From positions 169,070 through 233,069 of the forward strand of contig VTPC01000964.1 of assembly GCA_011009095.1 (NCBI GenBank): a stretch of DNA of 64,000 bases. The letters run 5' to 3'. Made by a program: the position numbers and the translations under genes. This DNA is from Ignelater luminosus (lineage: Eukaryota > Arthropoda > Insecta > Coleoptera > Elateridae). Shown piece after piece: positions 36,301-47,812 of the stretch. Position 1 is the first letter of the stretch, and every line of letters begins with the position of its first letter. The notes beneath the pieces were generated by a model that saw only the letters and a list, made by a program, of their open reading frames with translations, did no database searches and was not told the DNA's origin.

Positions 36301-39300
36301 TCTTTTATTAAGTGTATAACTCTTTCTTATCCTCAATCAAAAGAAACTGAGTTTAGCCGACCTAAGACCAGTACAATCTTAGTTAACTAAAGTCAATATT
36401 TGTAACGCAAGGTTAGGTTACAAAGTTGTATTTATAAATACAAAAATTGTCACTATTTTTGCACAAGAACTGATTAGTCACTAATATTAGCTTAGCTTGA
36501 CTATCAATTACAAAATTGATGAACAAATCCAGTCTTAAATTCTAATTTCTAACTTCTGCCTCCCGCTAACTACTACTGACTAAGTCGGATGTAGTCTGTT
36601 TCTTATTTGAATAGAAATTTCCAATTACATTCGCACAATTGAAAAAACAGGTGGAAACTTAACCTTAAAACAACAAAGAACATTAAAAAAACTGTTTTAG
36701 TAAAAAAAATGCAAAATAATTTCCTTTTTGTGTCTTACAACACCTAGGCATTAACTCTAAAAACAATTAACACATACGGAAAATTAGTTTTAATGGGAAT
36801 AACAAATGTGTCATCATCTCACCTTCTGTATTTCTAAAAATGCTTGGTCATTTAATATAAGGTGTTAATTTCGACTTTCCACAAATTTCTTTAAACGGGT
36901 TGTTATAACTATTTGACATTCCTTTAACTTGTTACATGATATTACATAATTGAGAAATATAAACACTAAATTATTATAGATTGAATTACAACAAACAATC
37001 GGAAAAATCAAAATAAAACTAAAGAAAGTTTTTTTGGTTAAAATTAACTCATTTTTGTAATTCAGCTTATCAGAATTACTTTTGCTTATTATTTTGACTT
37101 AAAAGAAAATTTGAGAAAGAAACTTGTTATTCTTTGTATACGTGAACCTGCAACTAAATGGTGCTTTTATGTAGCGCATCAGTTTTTACGATGTTCTTAA
37201 ATCGGCTCGAGTAAGCATTGCTTTCTACCGCCCACTGTTAATTATACGCAATGCTTTGTGTAAGAGCTCTTTTGCTAGGAAATTAAGCTCTGTCATCAAA
37301 AACAAAAATGTAAGTAATATAATCTCAATCATAAACACTTAGGAAAAAAAAACAGGCACATACAACTTCAATAAGATAAGACTCTAATGGAAAGGACTAT
37401 TAAATGTTCTGGATTAGTTAGATGCCATCTAGTTTCACAGTAAGTAAATTTCGCAGAAGCTGTCTGCATTATATTCGTTTAATCCACTTATCTAATCCGC
37501 ATTAAACAATTCCAATTGCGGCAAGGAATTTCCGTACGTATAATACGATTGTCCCTACTTTGCTCTTCCCTAGCACAGCGATGTTGTAGCATGTTTAAAT
37601 GTCGGTAATTACCTTTCCCGGTGCTGCAGTTGCATTTGTAGTTTCCGCATCGACTATGATATTTCACATATAGACTAATAAAGATCTCGTTCGTTCATGA
37701 TGAACTTTTAGGTATGAGTAATGCGACGGTTGTTTCGAATATGATTCTCGTCATAAATTCCTAGCTACATCAACCAGAGAATAAGCTTTACTGCTACTAG
37801 AATATTTCATTCTTTATGTACCACAAATGATGTTGAAACATTGTCTGCTGTCACCGTTGATGTTTAAGAGACATATTTTTAGTAAGTTTCCTAGCTGTAT
37901 GATAGTAATAATATTGTAATGATTTTAAAGCACTCAGGTTCACTTGAAGTACCTCGTTATTTTTACGAGTTGAGCTAAAACATTCTTGTGTTTGCCCAGA
38001 TTGCTCGAGTTTAATTTTAATTTCAGCAAAGGGAGGAAGCTTTGATGGTTTCAAAGAGTACTTGAATATATACGTGTATGTTATTTACTTTGCATTGAAT
38101 AAAACATAAACTTCAACGGTCGGCGTTAATTTATCATTTCGAGCATGGTATAACGAAGATAATTATTACAAAATCCAAACTAGGAAAAACAAAATAAAAA
38201 CAACGATTACGTAAATTTTTTAATTAAACTTATTGAATTGAAGGGTATAACTGAATTTATACTATTACTAGCTACAATTTCACGTATTTAAACGTTACAT
38301 AAACTTGCATCGTTTGCCTAAAAGATGCTGTATAAAAGCGCAGCTAGAAAACAGTCTCGAGTAACGAATTAGTTAGCAAAGTAATTTATTTAGAAATTCA
38401 TAGTATACGCGCTTGCTTGATGTAAGAAATTAGTTTTATGATACACAGAAGACGGGAATGCTGTTAACAAAAGTTAAATTAGATGCATCAGCGGTAAAAG
38501 AGGGACAGAGAGTTGCGTTCTATATTATGCAGCAGCGAGGTCTCTCTGGATCGTTTCAGAAATTTAGGTTACTTCAGTCAAAAAAATAAACGGCCTCCTT
38601 TGGGATAAAAGAAGAATAACTTAACGATATAAGAGAAAGTTTTTTATCTTTTTGAAAATACGAGTTTGAAATCTTTTTAGAAAAGCTAAGAAATATTTGA
38701 AAACTAAAATCCTTACATGAGATATACTACCTAAAATGTATGTAGATAGTATAATGCTACTTTTACATGCATATTATGTATCTCTTTTGGATGTAATTTA
38801 GCATTTCAATTTCGTGACCGTTTAATTTTAGAAGAGCGCATTTAAACACGAAAACAATTTAAGTAAGTGTTTTTGCACATTTATAAATGAAATTACATAT
38901 AAAATTAGCGTACTTTATTGAAAGTTCATCTTGGCCTGTTTAATAACTGGTTATAATCACTTCAAGAAATTTAGCATTCCAACATATCTTCTATTAAGTT
39001 ACATCCCCTTTTGGGTGGTAGCTATCAGTTGATGTGGAAGATTCCAATAGACTTGTGATATTCAATATTCAGCAGCGGGTTGGATGATAAATTAGTTTGC
39101 ATCAGCTAGTTCTTTAATCGCTTTGAAATGAAACCTACATATACAACAAAAAAAGACGAAAACTTAAACTACTAGGAATTTAGAAAAAATTTAGTATGTA
39201 GGACTTGGAATAAAAATTGAGATTCTAAATTTAAGGTTTCAAGATGAGTTAGAAAATTGATATCTGGGTAGTAGCGCTTTTTTAATTGGTGAAAATGTCA

Positions 39301-39601
39301 ATTTTGGGAAATCTCTTTGGAAACGATTCAATTAATTCTAAAGTTCTTGAAGTTTATGCGTAATATAGTGAAGAAGAGGCGACTTTTGCTTTTTTTTTCG
39401 TAAAATACATCATTTCGAAGTAATATTAAATTTCCGAAAACCTTACAAATCGTGATTCTGAGAAAAAATCCACCAATCTGAGTGTTCATTACCATTTCCA
39501 AATTTTAGAAAAAGCTGGCAAAATACTTATTAAGCGCAAGTCTTAAGTGAGTGGGATTAGCTACTTTAAATAAAGGTAATACACATGCTATTTTCCAACG
39601 T
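36301..39601. other. No gene recognised
   Basis: AT-rich DNA. A TATA-like sequence (TGTATAAAAGCGCAG at 38329) is followed about 20 bases later by ACAGTC, which faintly resembles an insect core promoter, but the spacing is short and no supported gene follows. A 67-codon minus-strand frame at 37851-38054 is not recognised. Confidence 0.45.
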
Positions 39602-39861
39602 TTATTACGAATAAAATTGGGATTAGTGACCTATAGGTAGCGCAACCATATATAAAATCGATATGCCACCTGTAAAACTAGTCTTATACCGTCGAAACGG
39701 GCGTGGGAAAGAAAGGCCTAGAGCAAGTGGTAGACGATAATAATAATAATACAATAGTCTTAGATGTTTCAAAATAGAGAGGGCACCAGCTGCAGCATAT
39801 AATATATCCGTATGTGAAGGTCAGTGTCCTTGATTCCGGAACAGCTGATTCCTGAAATATT
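39602..39861 (-). repeat. Dispersed repeat family, copy B (internally deleted)
   Basis: Read on the minus strand, it starts ATTTCAGGAATCAGCTGTTC and ends near GGTCACTAATCCCAATTTTA. Against copies A and C it lacks the middle ~150 bp (the TTCGAACC and CTACTGACCTAGATACG segment). It carries an ATT/AAT microsatellite (39737-39751) where copy C has a shorter ATTATTATT. Confidence 0.75.
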
Positions 39862-40614
39862 CTAAAAGTATGCCCAGAACACAATCAAAGATAAAGATAA
39901 GTTAATAACATCTATTAGCATACTGTGAAAGAATACAGAAAGCAGGTTACAGCAGTCCTGATTACACTGTTTTAAAAATTTATTTACAAGCACATAGGAA
40001 TGTCAGACACGCATATAAAAATACATAAAATATACTAAATACACTTAAAATGAAATTGCCCGCGTTAAATTATTAATATTTACGGTTTATCAATCAAGCG
40101 CACTGCATAAAACGCTGGTAACATGAAGGCAACACGAACATTTAAACAGTGAATCCTCCGTAAATATTATAAATTCAGCGGTTGTTTATAAAAGAAGCAT
40201 GAATATTATAACGTGGAAAATATAAAAAAGTAGCGATAATCTAATTGAATTTGTCATCTGCAGGTGTTTGGCAATTAACCTTGAATTCCAATCGTTAAAC
40301 AAGAATAATTTAACCAAAGTTATATAGTAACAAGAATTTACGTTATCAAAGCCTAACGTGAATAAACGATTAAGACAAGCATTGACTTTATAAATTTTGT
40401 TCTTAAATGAACATACAAGAAAATTGATAATATCTCGGAACAAATTGCTTTCACTACTATGAAGCGATGATTCAGTAACCTTGATGATAGGTTACTTTCT
40501 TCCAAGGCAGCTGATGACGAGACAATATTGTGCAAGTATATTCGCATATAATTGCGTCTATACGTTGACAAATTGTAAGCGTCGACGTTGCTTTTTCATA
40601 AAAGATATTTAAAA
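39862..40614. other. No gene recognised
   Basis: AT-rich DNA with overlapping short frames on the minus strand (40186-40571) that show no conserved motif. Confidence 0.45.
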
Positions 40615-41417
40615 GGGTAAAATTATTTACCGTATAACTAGAACTAATCCACTAAAGAACCAATTTGTTGGCACTGAAAACACGTAACTCACGGCACTGG
40701 TTCACACACAGTTTGACTTACAGATAAAACATGAGTTTTATAGAAATGGACAGCTTCCACATACGTTAGTAATTTAAAGAGGTATTTAATTGTTTTTCAA
40801 ATATCTATACAGAGTGAGGTAGTACAAATCTCATAGAGGTTCAATAAGCTGTTCAGATATAACGAGAAAAATAACGGTACGGTAGTTTAATGAGAGTTTG
40901 CTGTGAATTCGTTTAGTTGGTCTGCCCAGCGGGCGAGGATTTTAGAGATGGGGGAGGATAGCGACACGTCTGGTGTACTCCAGGTATTGTCGGAAGGATA
41001 TTTAGCGATTACAGAATTTATTCGCGATGTTTACACTTAGGTAACACTTTCACCTTAGCAGAAATTAGTCCACCACTTGAACTATTTCTTGATAATTTTC
41101 GGAAATTATTCAAAGTCTAAACTTCACAGAGGAAGAACACGGCAGACGTGATAACTCTTGTTGAACTCTCCCGAGTTCTGTTGCAAAAAATTCATAATTC
41201 CCAACCCCCCTACAGAGTGGGCGTAACAAATAATTGGTTGATCATTATTCATGACGACAGATTGACCAATAAAATAATTTGAGAAGGGTGTGATTTAGCT
41301 AGAAATTCGCATGTTGCACTCTGCAATTATAGTAAAATAAATCTTGTCCAAGCCAGACAAAGTGACAGTTTTATGGTTTAAAGCATTATAAAACCAAAAG
41401 ATAAAAATACAGAATTC
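40615..41417 (-). repeat. LTR-like repeat, copy 1
   Basis: About 800 bp, homologous in inverted orientation to 45536-46345. Shared landmarks include TTGTTGGCAC, GAGAGTTTG with GTGAATTCGTTT, GATAGCGACACGT, TAACTCTTGTTGAACTCT, ACCAATAAAATAAT, TTGCACTCTGCAATTATAG and AAATAAATCTT. Identity looks like 70-80 percent. The length and polyadenylation-like AATAAA motifs suggest a solo LTR, but I cannot fix TG...CA ends or a target duplication. A fold-back or long-TIR origin for the pair remains possible. Confidence 0.6.
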
Positions 41418-42123
41418 GTTGAATGGGAAAATTAAGTCTGAAAAATACAAATTCAGAGGCAATTTTATTTTATGCAAAGCCCTAATGCATCTCTAATTTA
41501 ACATTAAAAAACATTTTTATAAAAGAATTCTAGAAAAATTTAACGTTCCCAAGCCATAAGTTTGATAATGTCAAGGGGCTTTTATGCTACAGAAAGACGA
41601 TAAAGTTAATTTTTAAAAAGAATAACGTATTTACAAAAGGAAAAGATTAAAAGTAATAAAACGATATTTTCTTATTTACAGAAATTAATAACTCCTTAAG
41701 GGAAGATTCAATTATTTCGGAATTTTCCTAACACATTTAGTGATTGTTTTATTGGTTCTTCTTTCGCTTATTATTAATGAATTCTTAACGTTGATACTTT
41801 CAAGAATTGGTTAAGTAAAATTAATAGAATTCGTTTAAGTTTTATTTACCATCATAAATTTATTTTATTAGGTTATTATTAATACAATATTTACTTCTTA
41901 CTGTAACTCCTTTCACCTTTCATCTTAAAATTTTCAACTTAAACTACCTTATCTTAATAACTAAAACTTCTTACAGCGTTTTTGCTCCCTCTCCCCACCT
42001 AGGCCAAAGCGAAATTTCCGTTAAAAAAGCAAGAGGTGCCGCGGATTTTAAATGGGTTTACAAACCATAACATTCAGAAAAGACACTGTGCGCTGGAACA
42101 GTAGTTTACAATGTGTGTAATAT

Positions 42124-43545
42124 ATGCAACGAAGAAAGGATAACACAACTTGGTTAATGAACGCCAATGCTATCAGAATAGACAGGCTTGGAAGTAACAG
42201 AACTGATAATTTTTTCTATCTCAGAACTATTGATTTATGCTTTTATTATTGCAGATCAGTACAATCAATATTACAATTTATAAAGTCTCTATATGTACAA
42301 ATCTCAGAATTCCGTGGCAGCTCCAATAAAATTTTACAAAAACTAAGTCGTGATCAGAAATGTCACTTGCTGCTTCTAGCTACACAATCTGGCTTTCGAA
42401 AAAATCATTGCTGCTGTACCCCTTTGGCAGGGATAGTTGATTTTCTATCATCAATAGATAATTTTAGACTAACTAGTTTGGTCCTTTTAGGCTTTTCCAA
42501 AACATTTGACACTTTAAATCATTCGTTGTTAATGACTATTTTGCATTTTACAAGATTTGATAATAATGCCATGCTGCTGCTTAACAACTATCTCGCCAAT
42601 TATCTACAGTATGTGGAACTGAACGGGCGCGAATCAAGAGTCAGAGCTGTTAGTAGTAGTGCTCCTCAGGGATCTATTCTGGGTCCGTTGCTCTACACAA
42701 TTTACACTTTAAATCTAGGTAGCATTATTAGCGCATGTACATAGATACGATTTCTATGCCGATGATACGAAAATTTATTATTCGTTCAATCCACATGATA
42801 TCAACATAGCAAACGACTTAATTAATGCCGATTTAGATAAATTAACTGATTTCGCAAACAAACACTCATTAATAATTATCCTAGTAAATCTCAGGCAATG
42901 CTATTTGGTAGACTAAATCACGCAGCAATCGTGTAATCCTGGTCTGCATCTAGAGTTAAAAAACATGTAAGTTTGTGTATTCAAAAGACGTGGTTAAACT
43001 AAAACTAATTTTTGCAAATAGACGCATACTGAGTAAAAAACACAAGGTACTTCTTACACAAGCTCTAGTTTTATCACATTTCAATTTTTGTGATGCAGTT
43101 TATGGACAATGTTTGGATAGTGAAAACTCAGCTAGAATACAACGAATTCAGAATTGTTGTTTGCGTCTGATATTTGGTATAAGATGTACAAATTCTGTAT
43201 TTCACATTAGCTGGCAGGACATGTTGAACCGTTTATTATTTTCAAAACACCCTCTTATTGATATAATAAAATTAGATTCCGATCAGACGTACACAATCTC
43301 AGTGTCAAAAGTAGGGGTATTCTTATACGTCCGATTCGCAGGACTACTATGTATCAGCGGTTTTTTTCGTACAATATCGCTAAACAGTTTAATCTATTGT
43401 CTAATCAAATCAAGAAACTTAATACAGCTAAATTGAAAAAAAAAATTGTTTCTACGCCTGTCGAATGGAAATCCTTAGTCGTTCACTTGTTCTTTTTCTT
43501 TGTCTTTTGCCAGTCACTTAGTAACTCTTGCAGATTACTTTAAGT
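42124..43545 (+). pseudogene. Non-LTR retrotransposon reverse transcriptase, broken
   Basis: Encodes the RT and C-terminal parts of a LINE ORF2. Motifs in order are QSGFRKNH (about 42390), LVLLGFSKTFDTLNH (motif A, about 42480), SSSAPQGSILGPLLYTIY (motif B, about 42650), FYADDTKIYYS (motif C with the DD pair, about 42750, in a shifted frame), then the tail segment LSHFNFCDAVYGQCLDSENS and IQRIQNCCLRLIFGI (43070-43180). Motif A normally has D where this reads G (LLGFSKTFD), losing a catalytic aspartate. Frameshifts occur near 42735, 42880-42975 and 43300-43350. It lacks the endonuclease part, so it is 5'-truncated as most LINE copies are. The clade is CR1/L2/Jockey-like; I cannot place it further. 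Confidence 0.85.
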
Positions 43546-43990
43546 GTTGTTTCTAATTAAGTAACATCCCTGTTTAATACGTCCGTCGCTTTGTATTACA
43601 AATTATTCTCAATTTATCACTTCATGGCTAAGTGGAAGAGCAGCCTCTGCACGCTACCCGTTGTCTTGAATGCATCTGTGTTATTATTCTCTATCACGGA
43701 AGAATAATTTGCACCTCATGATTAAATACAGATACTCTCTAACAGCTAAGGCAACAGATTTATGCTTTTGCTTCTTGCTAAGATCACATGAAGCTTTATT
43801 TACGTCTTAATCAGGATATAATTTAACTATGAGATGAGAATACGACCCACTATTATCGTTACTATTATTAATACTAATATCATTGTTATTTATTATTGAA
43901 TTATTATTGTTATTATTAGCACCGGTATTTTTGCTTTAATTGTAAATAACTGGGTAACCATAAAGGCTATTATTATTAGTATTATTTTTA
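43546..43990 (+). other. 3' tail of the LINE
   Basis: Non-coding sequence after the RT segment. It ends in runs of ATT/TTA repeats (about 43850-43925) and then AACCATAAAGGCTATTATTA at about 43957, a form typical of LINE 3' ends with short tandem repeats instead of poly(A). The exact end is uncertain. Confidence 0.5.
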
Positions 43991-45125
43991 AATTTTGCTT
44001 TGCAGAAGATTTCTTTTCCTGCAAAGCTAGATATTTTTGATAATTATTTTTTATGTGTTGGCCTCTTGTAGTAAAAAGTTACCCACCGTTTCTGACATTG
44101 TAATTATAACACCTAGCAACTGTCTATGCATCTTAATCAATGAAACCTCACTGGAACTTAATAAAAAGTGTAACAGTGGTATTTGTATTTGCTAAATAAA
44201 GATTTTGGTTGTTCAAGTTTGTCACCTATTGTTAGTCTCGCAAATATTGTATAATTAAATTCTCATGTCAATTTAAATTCAAAGATTGCTAGTTACAGTT
44301 ACAAATAACCTTAATATACATTTAAGCTTTTTTATGATTGGAGTTATTTTATTCTGGGTGACAGAACAATCCTATTATAAAATGTTGAAAGTGTACTTTT
44401 GAGAATCAGTTGCTGTCACTTTATTACGCTTAAGTGGATTCATGTTCAAAAGGTGGAGAATTTTCTTTTAAGTTATTTCAGCACATTATAAAGACATTTG
44501 TTAAACAGAGAAAAGGTAAGATTTGGGAGCTATTATTGTGTCAGCTTTTTTTCCCAAAGAAAGTATTCTTGAGAAACTTATCCAACAGCAGCTGTTATAT
44601 TTAACGACCTATTTCTTTCATAATTCAATATCGGTGACTAGTTTAGCGTTAAAGATTTTATTTATTTTTAGTTTGTAATAGTTAGTAAGTTTAAATAAAA
44701 ATCTATAAAAAGCTTAATAAGTAAAAATTTCTTTATTTATTCTTTTGGCATTTTTATTCATCTTTACACCAACTGAATTAGCTTTTAAAAACTGCAAGAG
44801 AAGTTCGTACTTATCTAATTAATATAATATGCACCGTTTCATTGTTTCATTTACAATTGAAAGTCACTTCTTGTTCCGGTATGTCAACTTCAAGTTTTTC
44901 ACTACTAGAATTCCGCCCCACTCTGATTTTTGGTTTTATTTTGAAAAATATTATGATTTTCCGATTCATTAATATCAATTATAATAATTTGTTTATTATA
45001 ACGCCTTTTGTAGGTTTTTGTCTGTCTTCTTTATTTAATTTCAAAATCGCAGCAGCTTTTCATAAAGCATAAGATTTTCAAGTAAAAAAACCTCACTTTT
45101 AAACTAAAAGTAGGCATTGTTTTTC
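43991..45125. other. No gene recognised
   Basis: AT-rich DNA between the LINE tail and the Tc1 fragment. A 76-codon frame at 44842-45072 shows no known motif. Confidence 0.45.
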
Positions 45126-45129
45126 AGCT

Positions 45130-45540
45130 GCAAATGCCGTAGAGAACCGATTTTTAATGCTTCGAGCACTTAGGGAACGGTTCACTACTGCACGAAGTCT
45201 CCAAATACAACTAAGTGAGGTTCATGACACTGCTGTTAACCAAGATACCATAAGAAAAAGACTTCGTGCTCAAAATTTACGACCTCGGGCAGCAGCTACT
45301 GGCCCCAGATTGTCTGTAAACTACTGAAGAAACAGATTGACTTTTGCAAGGAGGCATGTGGATTGGAAAATTCATGATTGGGAGCAGGTGTTATTTACAG
45401 ATGAGTCAAGTCTTTGCTTTGTAGGTTCTGATCGCCGTCCAAGAGTGTACAAAAGGCCAAATGAAAGATATTCCGCTTGTAATATTCGAGAAAATACATT
45501 ATATAGAGACGGCATAGTAATGGTATGGGGTGGAATTTTG
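45130..45540 (+). pseudogene. Tc1-like transposase fragment
   Basis: Reads ENRFLMLRALRERFTTARSL (helix-turn-helix part), QDTIRKRLRAQNLRPRAA, a TGA stop at 45325-45327, then RNRLTFARRHVDWKIHDWEQ and VLFTDESSLCF, ending at MVWGGI. FTDES holds the first catalytic aspartate of the DDE/DDD triad. The sequence breaks off before the second. Both ends are missing. The right break coincides with the start of the LTR-like repeat at 45536, so that repeat probably inserted here or marks a deletion join. Confidence 0.88.
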
Positions 45541-46345
45541 CATTCTTATATTTTAGTTTTATGCTCCTTTAAACATTAAACCGCCACTTCGTCTGGCCCG
45601 GATAAGATTTATTTTTCCTATAATTGCAGAGTGCAACATTTAAATTTCTAGTTAAATCACTCCCTTCTCGTATTATTTTATTGGTTGTCATGTCGTCATG
45701 TATGCCGACTATCCAATAATTTGTTAGACCCATCCTTTCGGGAAGTTGGAAATAGGCATTCCGCAAAAGAACTCGAAAGAGTTCAACAAGAGTTATCGAC
45801 GAAGAAACACGCATCCCCCGTGTTCTTTATATGTGAAGTCTGGACTTAGAATAATTTCGCGAATTATCGAGTAGTTCAAGTGGTTGAATAATTTCTATTA
45901 AGGTGATAATTTGCCCGAGTGGAAACCTCGCGAATAATTTCTGTCATCGCTAACTACCCTATCGACAAACCCTAGAATGTACCAAACGTGTCGCTATCGT
46001 AACGCATCTCTCAAAAACCTCGCCAGCCTGGTGGACCTACCAAACGAATTCACATCAAACTCTCAGTAAACTACCGTATCGTCTTTCTGGTTATACCTGA
46101 ACATTTTATCGAATTTCTACGAAATTTGTACTGCGTCGCTCTTTATAGCTACTTAAAGACAATTCAAGTGTCTCTTTAAATTACAAACGTATGTGTAAGT
46201 CGTCCATTCCTACGAATTAATGTATTAACTATAAGTTAAACTTTATGTGAACCAGCGCTGTGAGTTAAGTGTTTTCTGTGCCAACAAATTGATTCTCTAA
46301 TAAAATATCGTCTCATCACCAGCCGCTGTGGATAAATGTAACCTA
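45536..46345 (+). repeat. LTR-like repeat, copy 2
   Basis: Inverted relative of 40615-41417. Homology can be followed from TTGCATTCTTATATTTTAG, directly after the Tc1 fragment, to about TGTAACCTACAGCC. It contains CTCTAATAAAATATCG near its right end, an AATAAA-type polyadenylation signal, and several CpG-containing stretches unlike its surroundings. The 81-codon minus-strand frame (45569-45814) is not a recognised protein. Confidence 0.6.
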
Positions 46346-46502
46346 CAGCCAACAATACTGAAACATCGTTTCACAGTGGTGAAGTACCTTATGAGATTCT
46401 TTCACAGTAGTGAAAAGCTTTATATCATTTTTAGATAATAATAGATGTTATTAATTTATTTTTTGGCTTTTATTGTGTTATAAGGATACATACTTATAGA
46501 GT

Positions 46503-46893
46503 ATTTCAGGAATCAGCTGTTCCGGAACCAGGTGACTTTGACCTTAACATACGGACATATTATTAGCTTAATCTCTCATTGGGAAAATAAGTATCTAAAG
46601 AAAGTGCAGTAGAATCTCTATTTTTTTTATTTGTGTATTGTTCGAACCTGCGGTTCGACCTTGGCAAACATTTCGCCTACTGACCTAGATACGAAGATCA
46701 GCTATAGGGTCTCCCATTTGAAGTTAGGTCACCAAAGTTCCACTGCAGCTGGTGCCCTTTCGATCTCGAAACCCCTAAGATTCTCGCATTATTATTACCG
46801 TCAACCGTCTGTTCTAAGTCAGGTGGCATACCGATTTTATATATAGTTGCGACCCCGATGGCACACTGATCCCAGTTTTGTCCGTAACACGAT
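46503..46893 (+). repeat. Dispersed repeat family, copy C
   Basis: Starts ATTTCAGGAATCAGCTGTTC and ends near TTTTGTCCGTAACACG. It aligns with copy A along nearly its full length (GTTCGAACCTGCGGTTCGAC, CGCCTACTGACCTAGATACG, AGGTCACCAAAGTTC). A LINE C-terminal fragment follows directly on the same strand. Confidence 0.75.
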
Positions 46894-46896
46894 GTA

Positions 46897-47194
46897 AAAT
46901 TAAAAGAATCAGAAACAAAGTGATAAGATCGGAAATGAATATGGAAAGACATATAGACGAAGAGATGAAAAAGTGACAGTTGACTTGGTTTGGCCATGTG
47001 AAGAGAATGACGGAAAATAGATGACCCCGAAAGATTTTGGAATGGATACCTACGGAAAGAAGGAAAAGAGACGACGACGTCGAGACTGGAGAGATGACGT
47101 AGCAAAAGTGATGGCAACAAGAAAGCTACAAGAGATCGAAACCTTAGATAGAAAAGAATGGAATCTGGGGACGGAGAAACGGCGACAGCTGTAA
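46897..47194 (+). pseudogene. LINE ORF2 C-terminal fragment
   Basis: Reads KIKRIRNKVIRSEMNMERHI, then QLTWFGHVKRMTENR, PRKILEWIPTERR and, after a frameshift, DWRDDVAKVMATRKLQEIE ending RRQL at the stop 47192-47194. WFGHVxRM followed by a basic block and DWxDDV is the familiar C-terminal tail of several insect LINE ORF2 proteins. Two in-frame TGA codons and one frameshift break it, and no polymerase domain is attached. Confidence 0.75.
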
Positions 47195-47258
47195 AAAAAT
47201 CCGGAATATATAATTGTATGGGTTTATAATCTGTGCATACATGATGGTAAGGGCTATT

Positions 47259-47281
47259 TATATATATATATATATATATAT
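47259..47281 (+). repeat. TA microsatellite
   Basis: An uninterrupted TA run of about 11 units, directly before the DUF7869 remnant. Confidence 0.95.
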
Positions 47282-47812
47282 GCGGCCTGAAAATATTGCT
47301 AAGCATGGAAGTAATGAAATTGTCAACACAGTTAGTAAACATTTCCGGCATAACAAAGCCACTGTTGACAGATTCATTGTTTATACGGATAACTTCAGTG
47401 GCCAAAATAAGAATTAGTATTGGTCTTTAATATGCTTATGGCCACAGCTTGTCAAAGAAGGTTTATTTAAAGCGATAGAACACAAGTGTTTAGTCGTGGA
47501 TCATACTCTCTTACCATGTGACCGCGACTTCACCAATATTGAAAAGTATAAGCTACACAATATGAAACAAGTATATACGCCTGAAGATTGGTATAGAGCT
47601 GTAAAGAAATGTAAAAGAAACAACCATTTTAAAGCTATAATATTGAAACAGAAAAACAGTTGCAATGACGGACGATAAACAAAAGTTACATTTTAGTAAC
47701 ATAAGAGATTTAAAGCAAAAATATGACAGACCTGTTCCTTTAGAGAACAACAATCTTTCATAACTGATTATATTAAATATTATGAAGAAATGCGTCTGAA
47801 GATTAATTTGTG
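47282..47812 (+). pseudogene. Remnant of a second DUF7869-type protein
   Basis: Reads RPENIAKHGSNEIVNTVSKH, then FIVYTDNFSGQNKN followed by a stop, then HKCLVVDHTLLPCDRDFTNI and KQVYTPEDWYRAVKKCKR. TDNFSGQNKN and LLPCDRDFTNIE correspond to SDNCASQNKN and YLPCDCSFGAIE in the gene at 2241-4306. The middle of that family is present, while the N-terminal half is missing. Sequence is far from the other copy, so it is from a different subfamily. Near 47650 the frame decays (DGR then stop), with later scraps to about 47812. Confidence 0.75.

Noticed and set aside
38329-38360. TATA box followed by an initiator-like ACAGTC
   Set aside because: The spacing is about 20 bases, shorter than the usual ~30, and no supported gene follows.
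46698-47405. 235-codon open frame on the minus strand
   Set aside because: It runs antisense through a dispersed repeat, a LINE tail fragment and a TA run (giving alternating I and Y). The sense strand carries the recognisable LINE motifs, so this is a chance frame.
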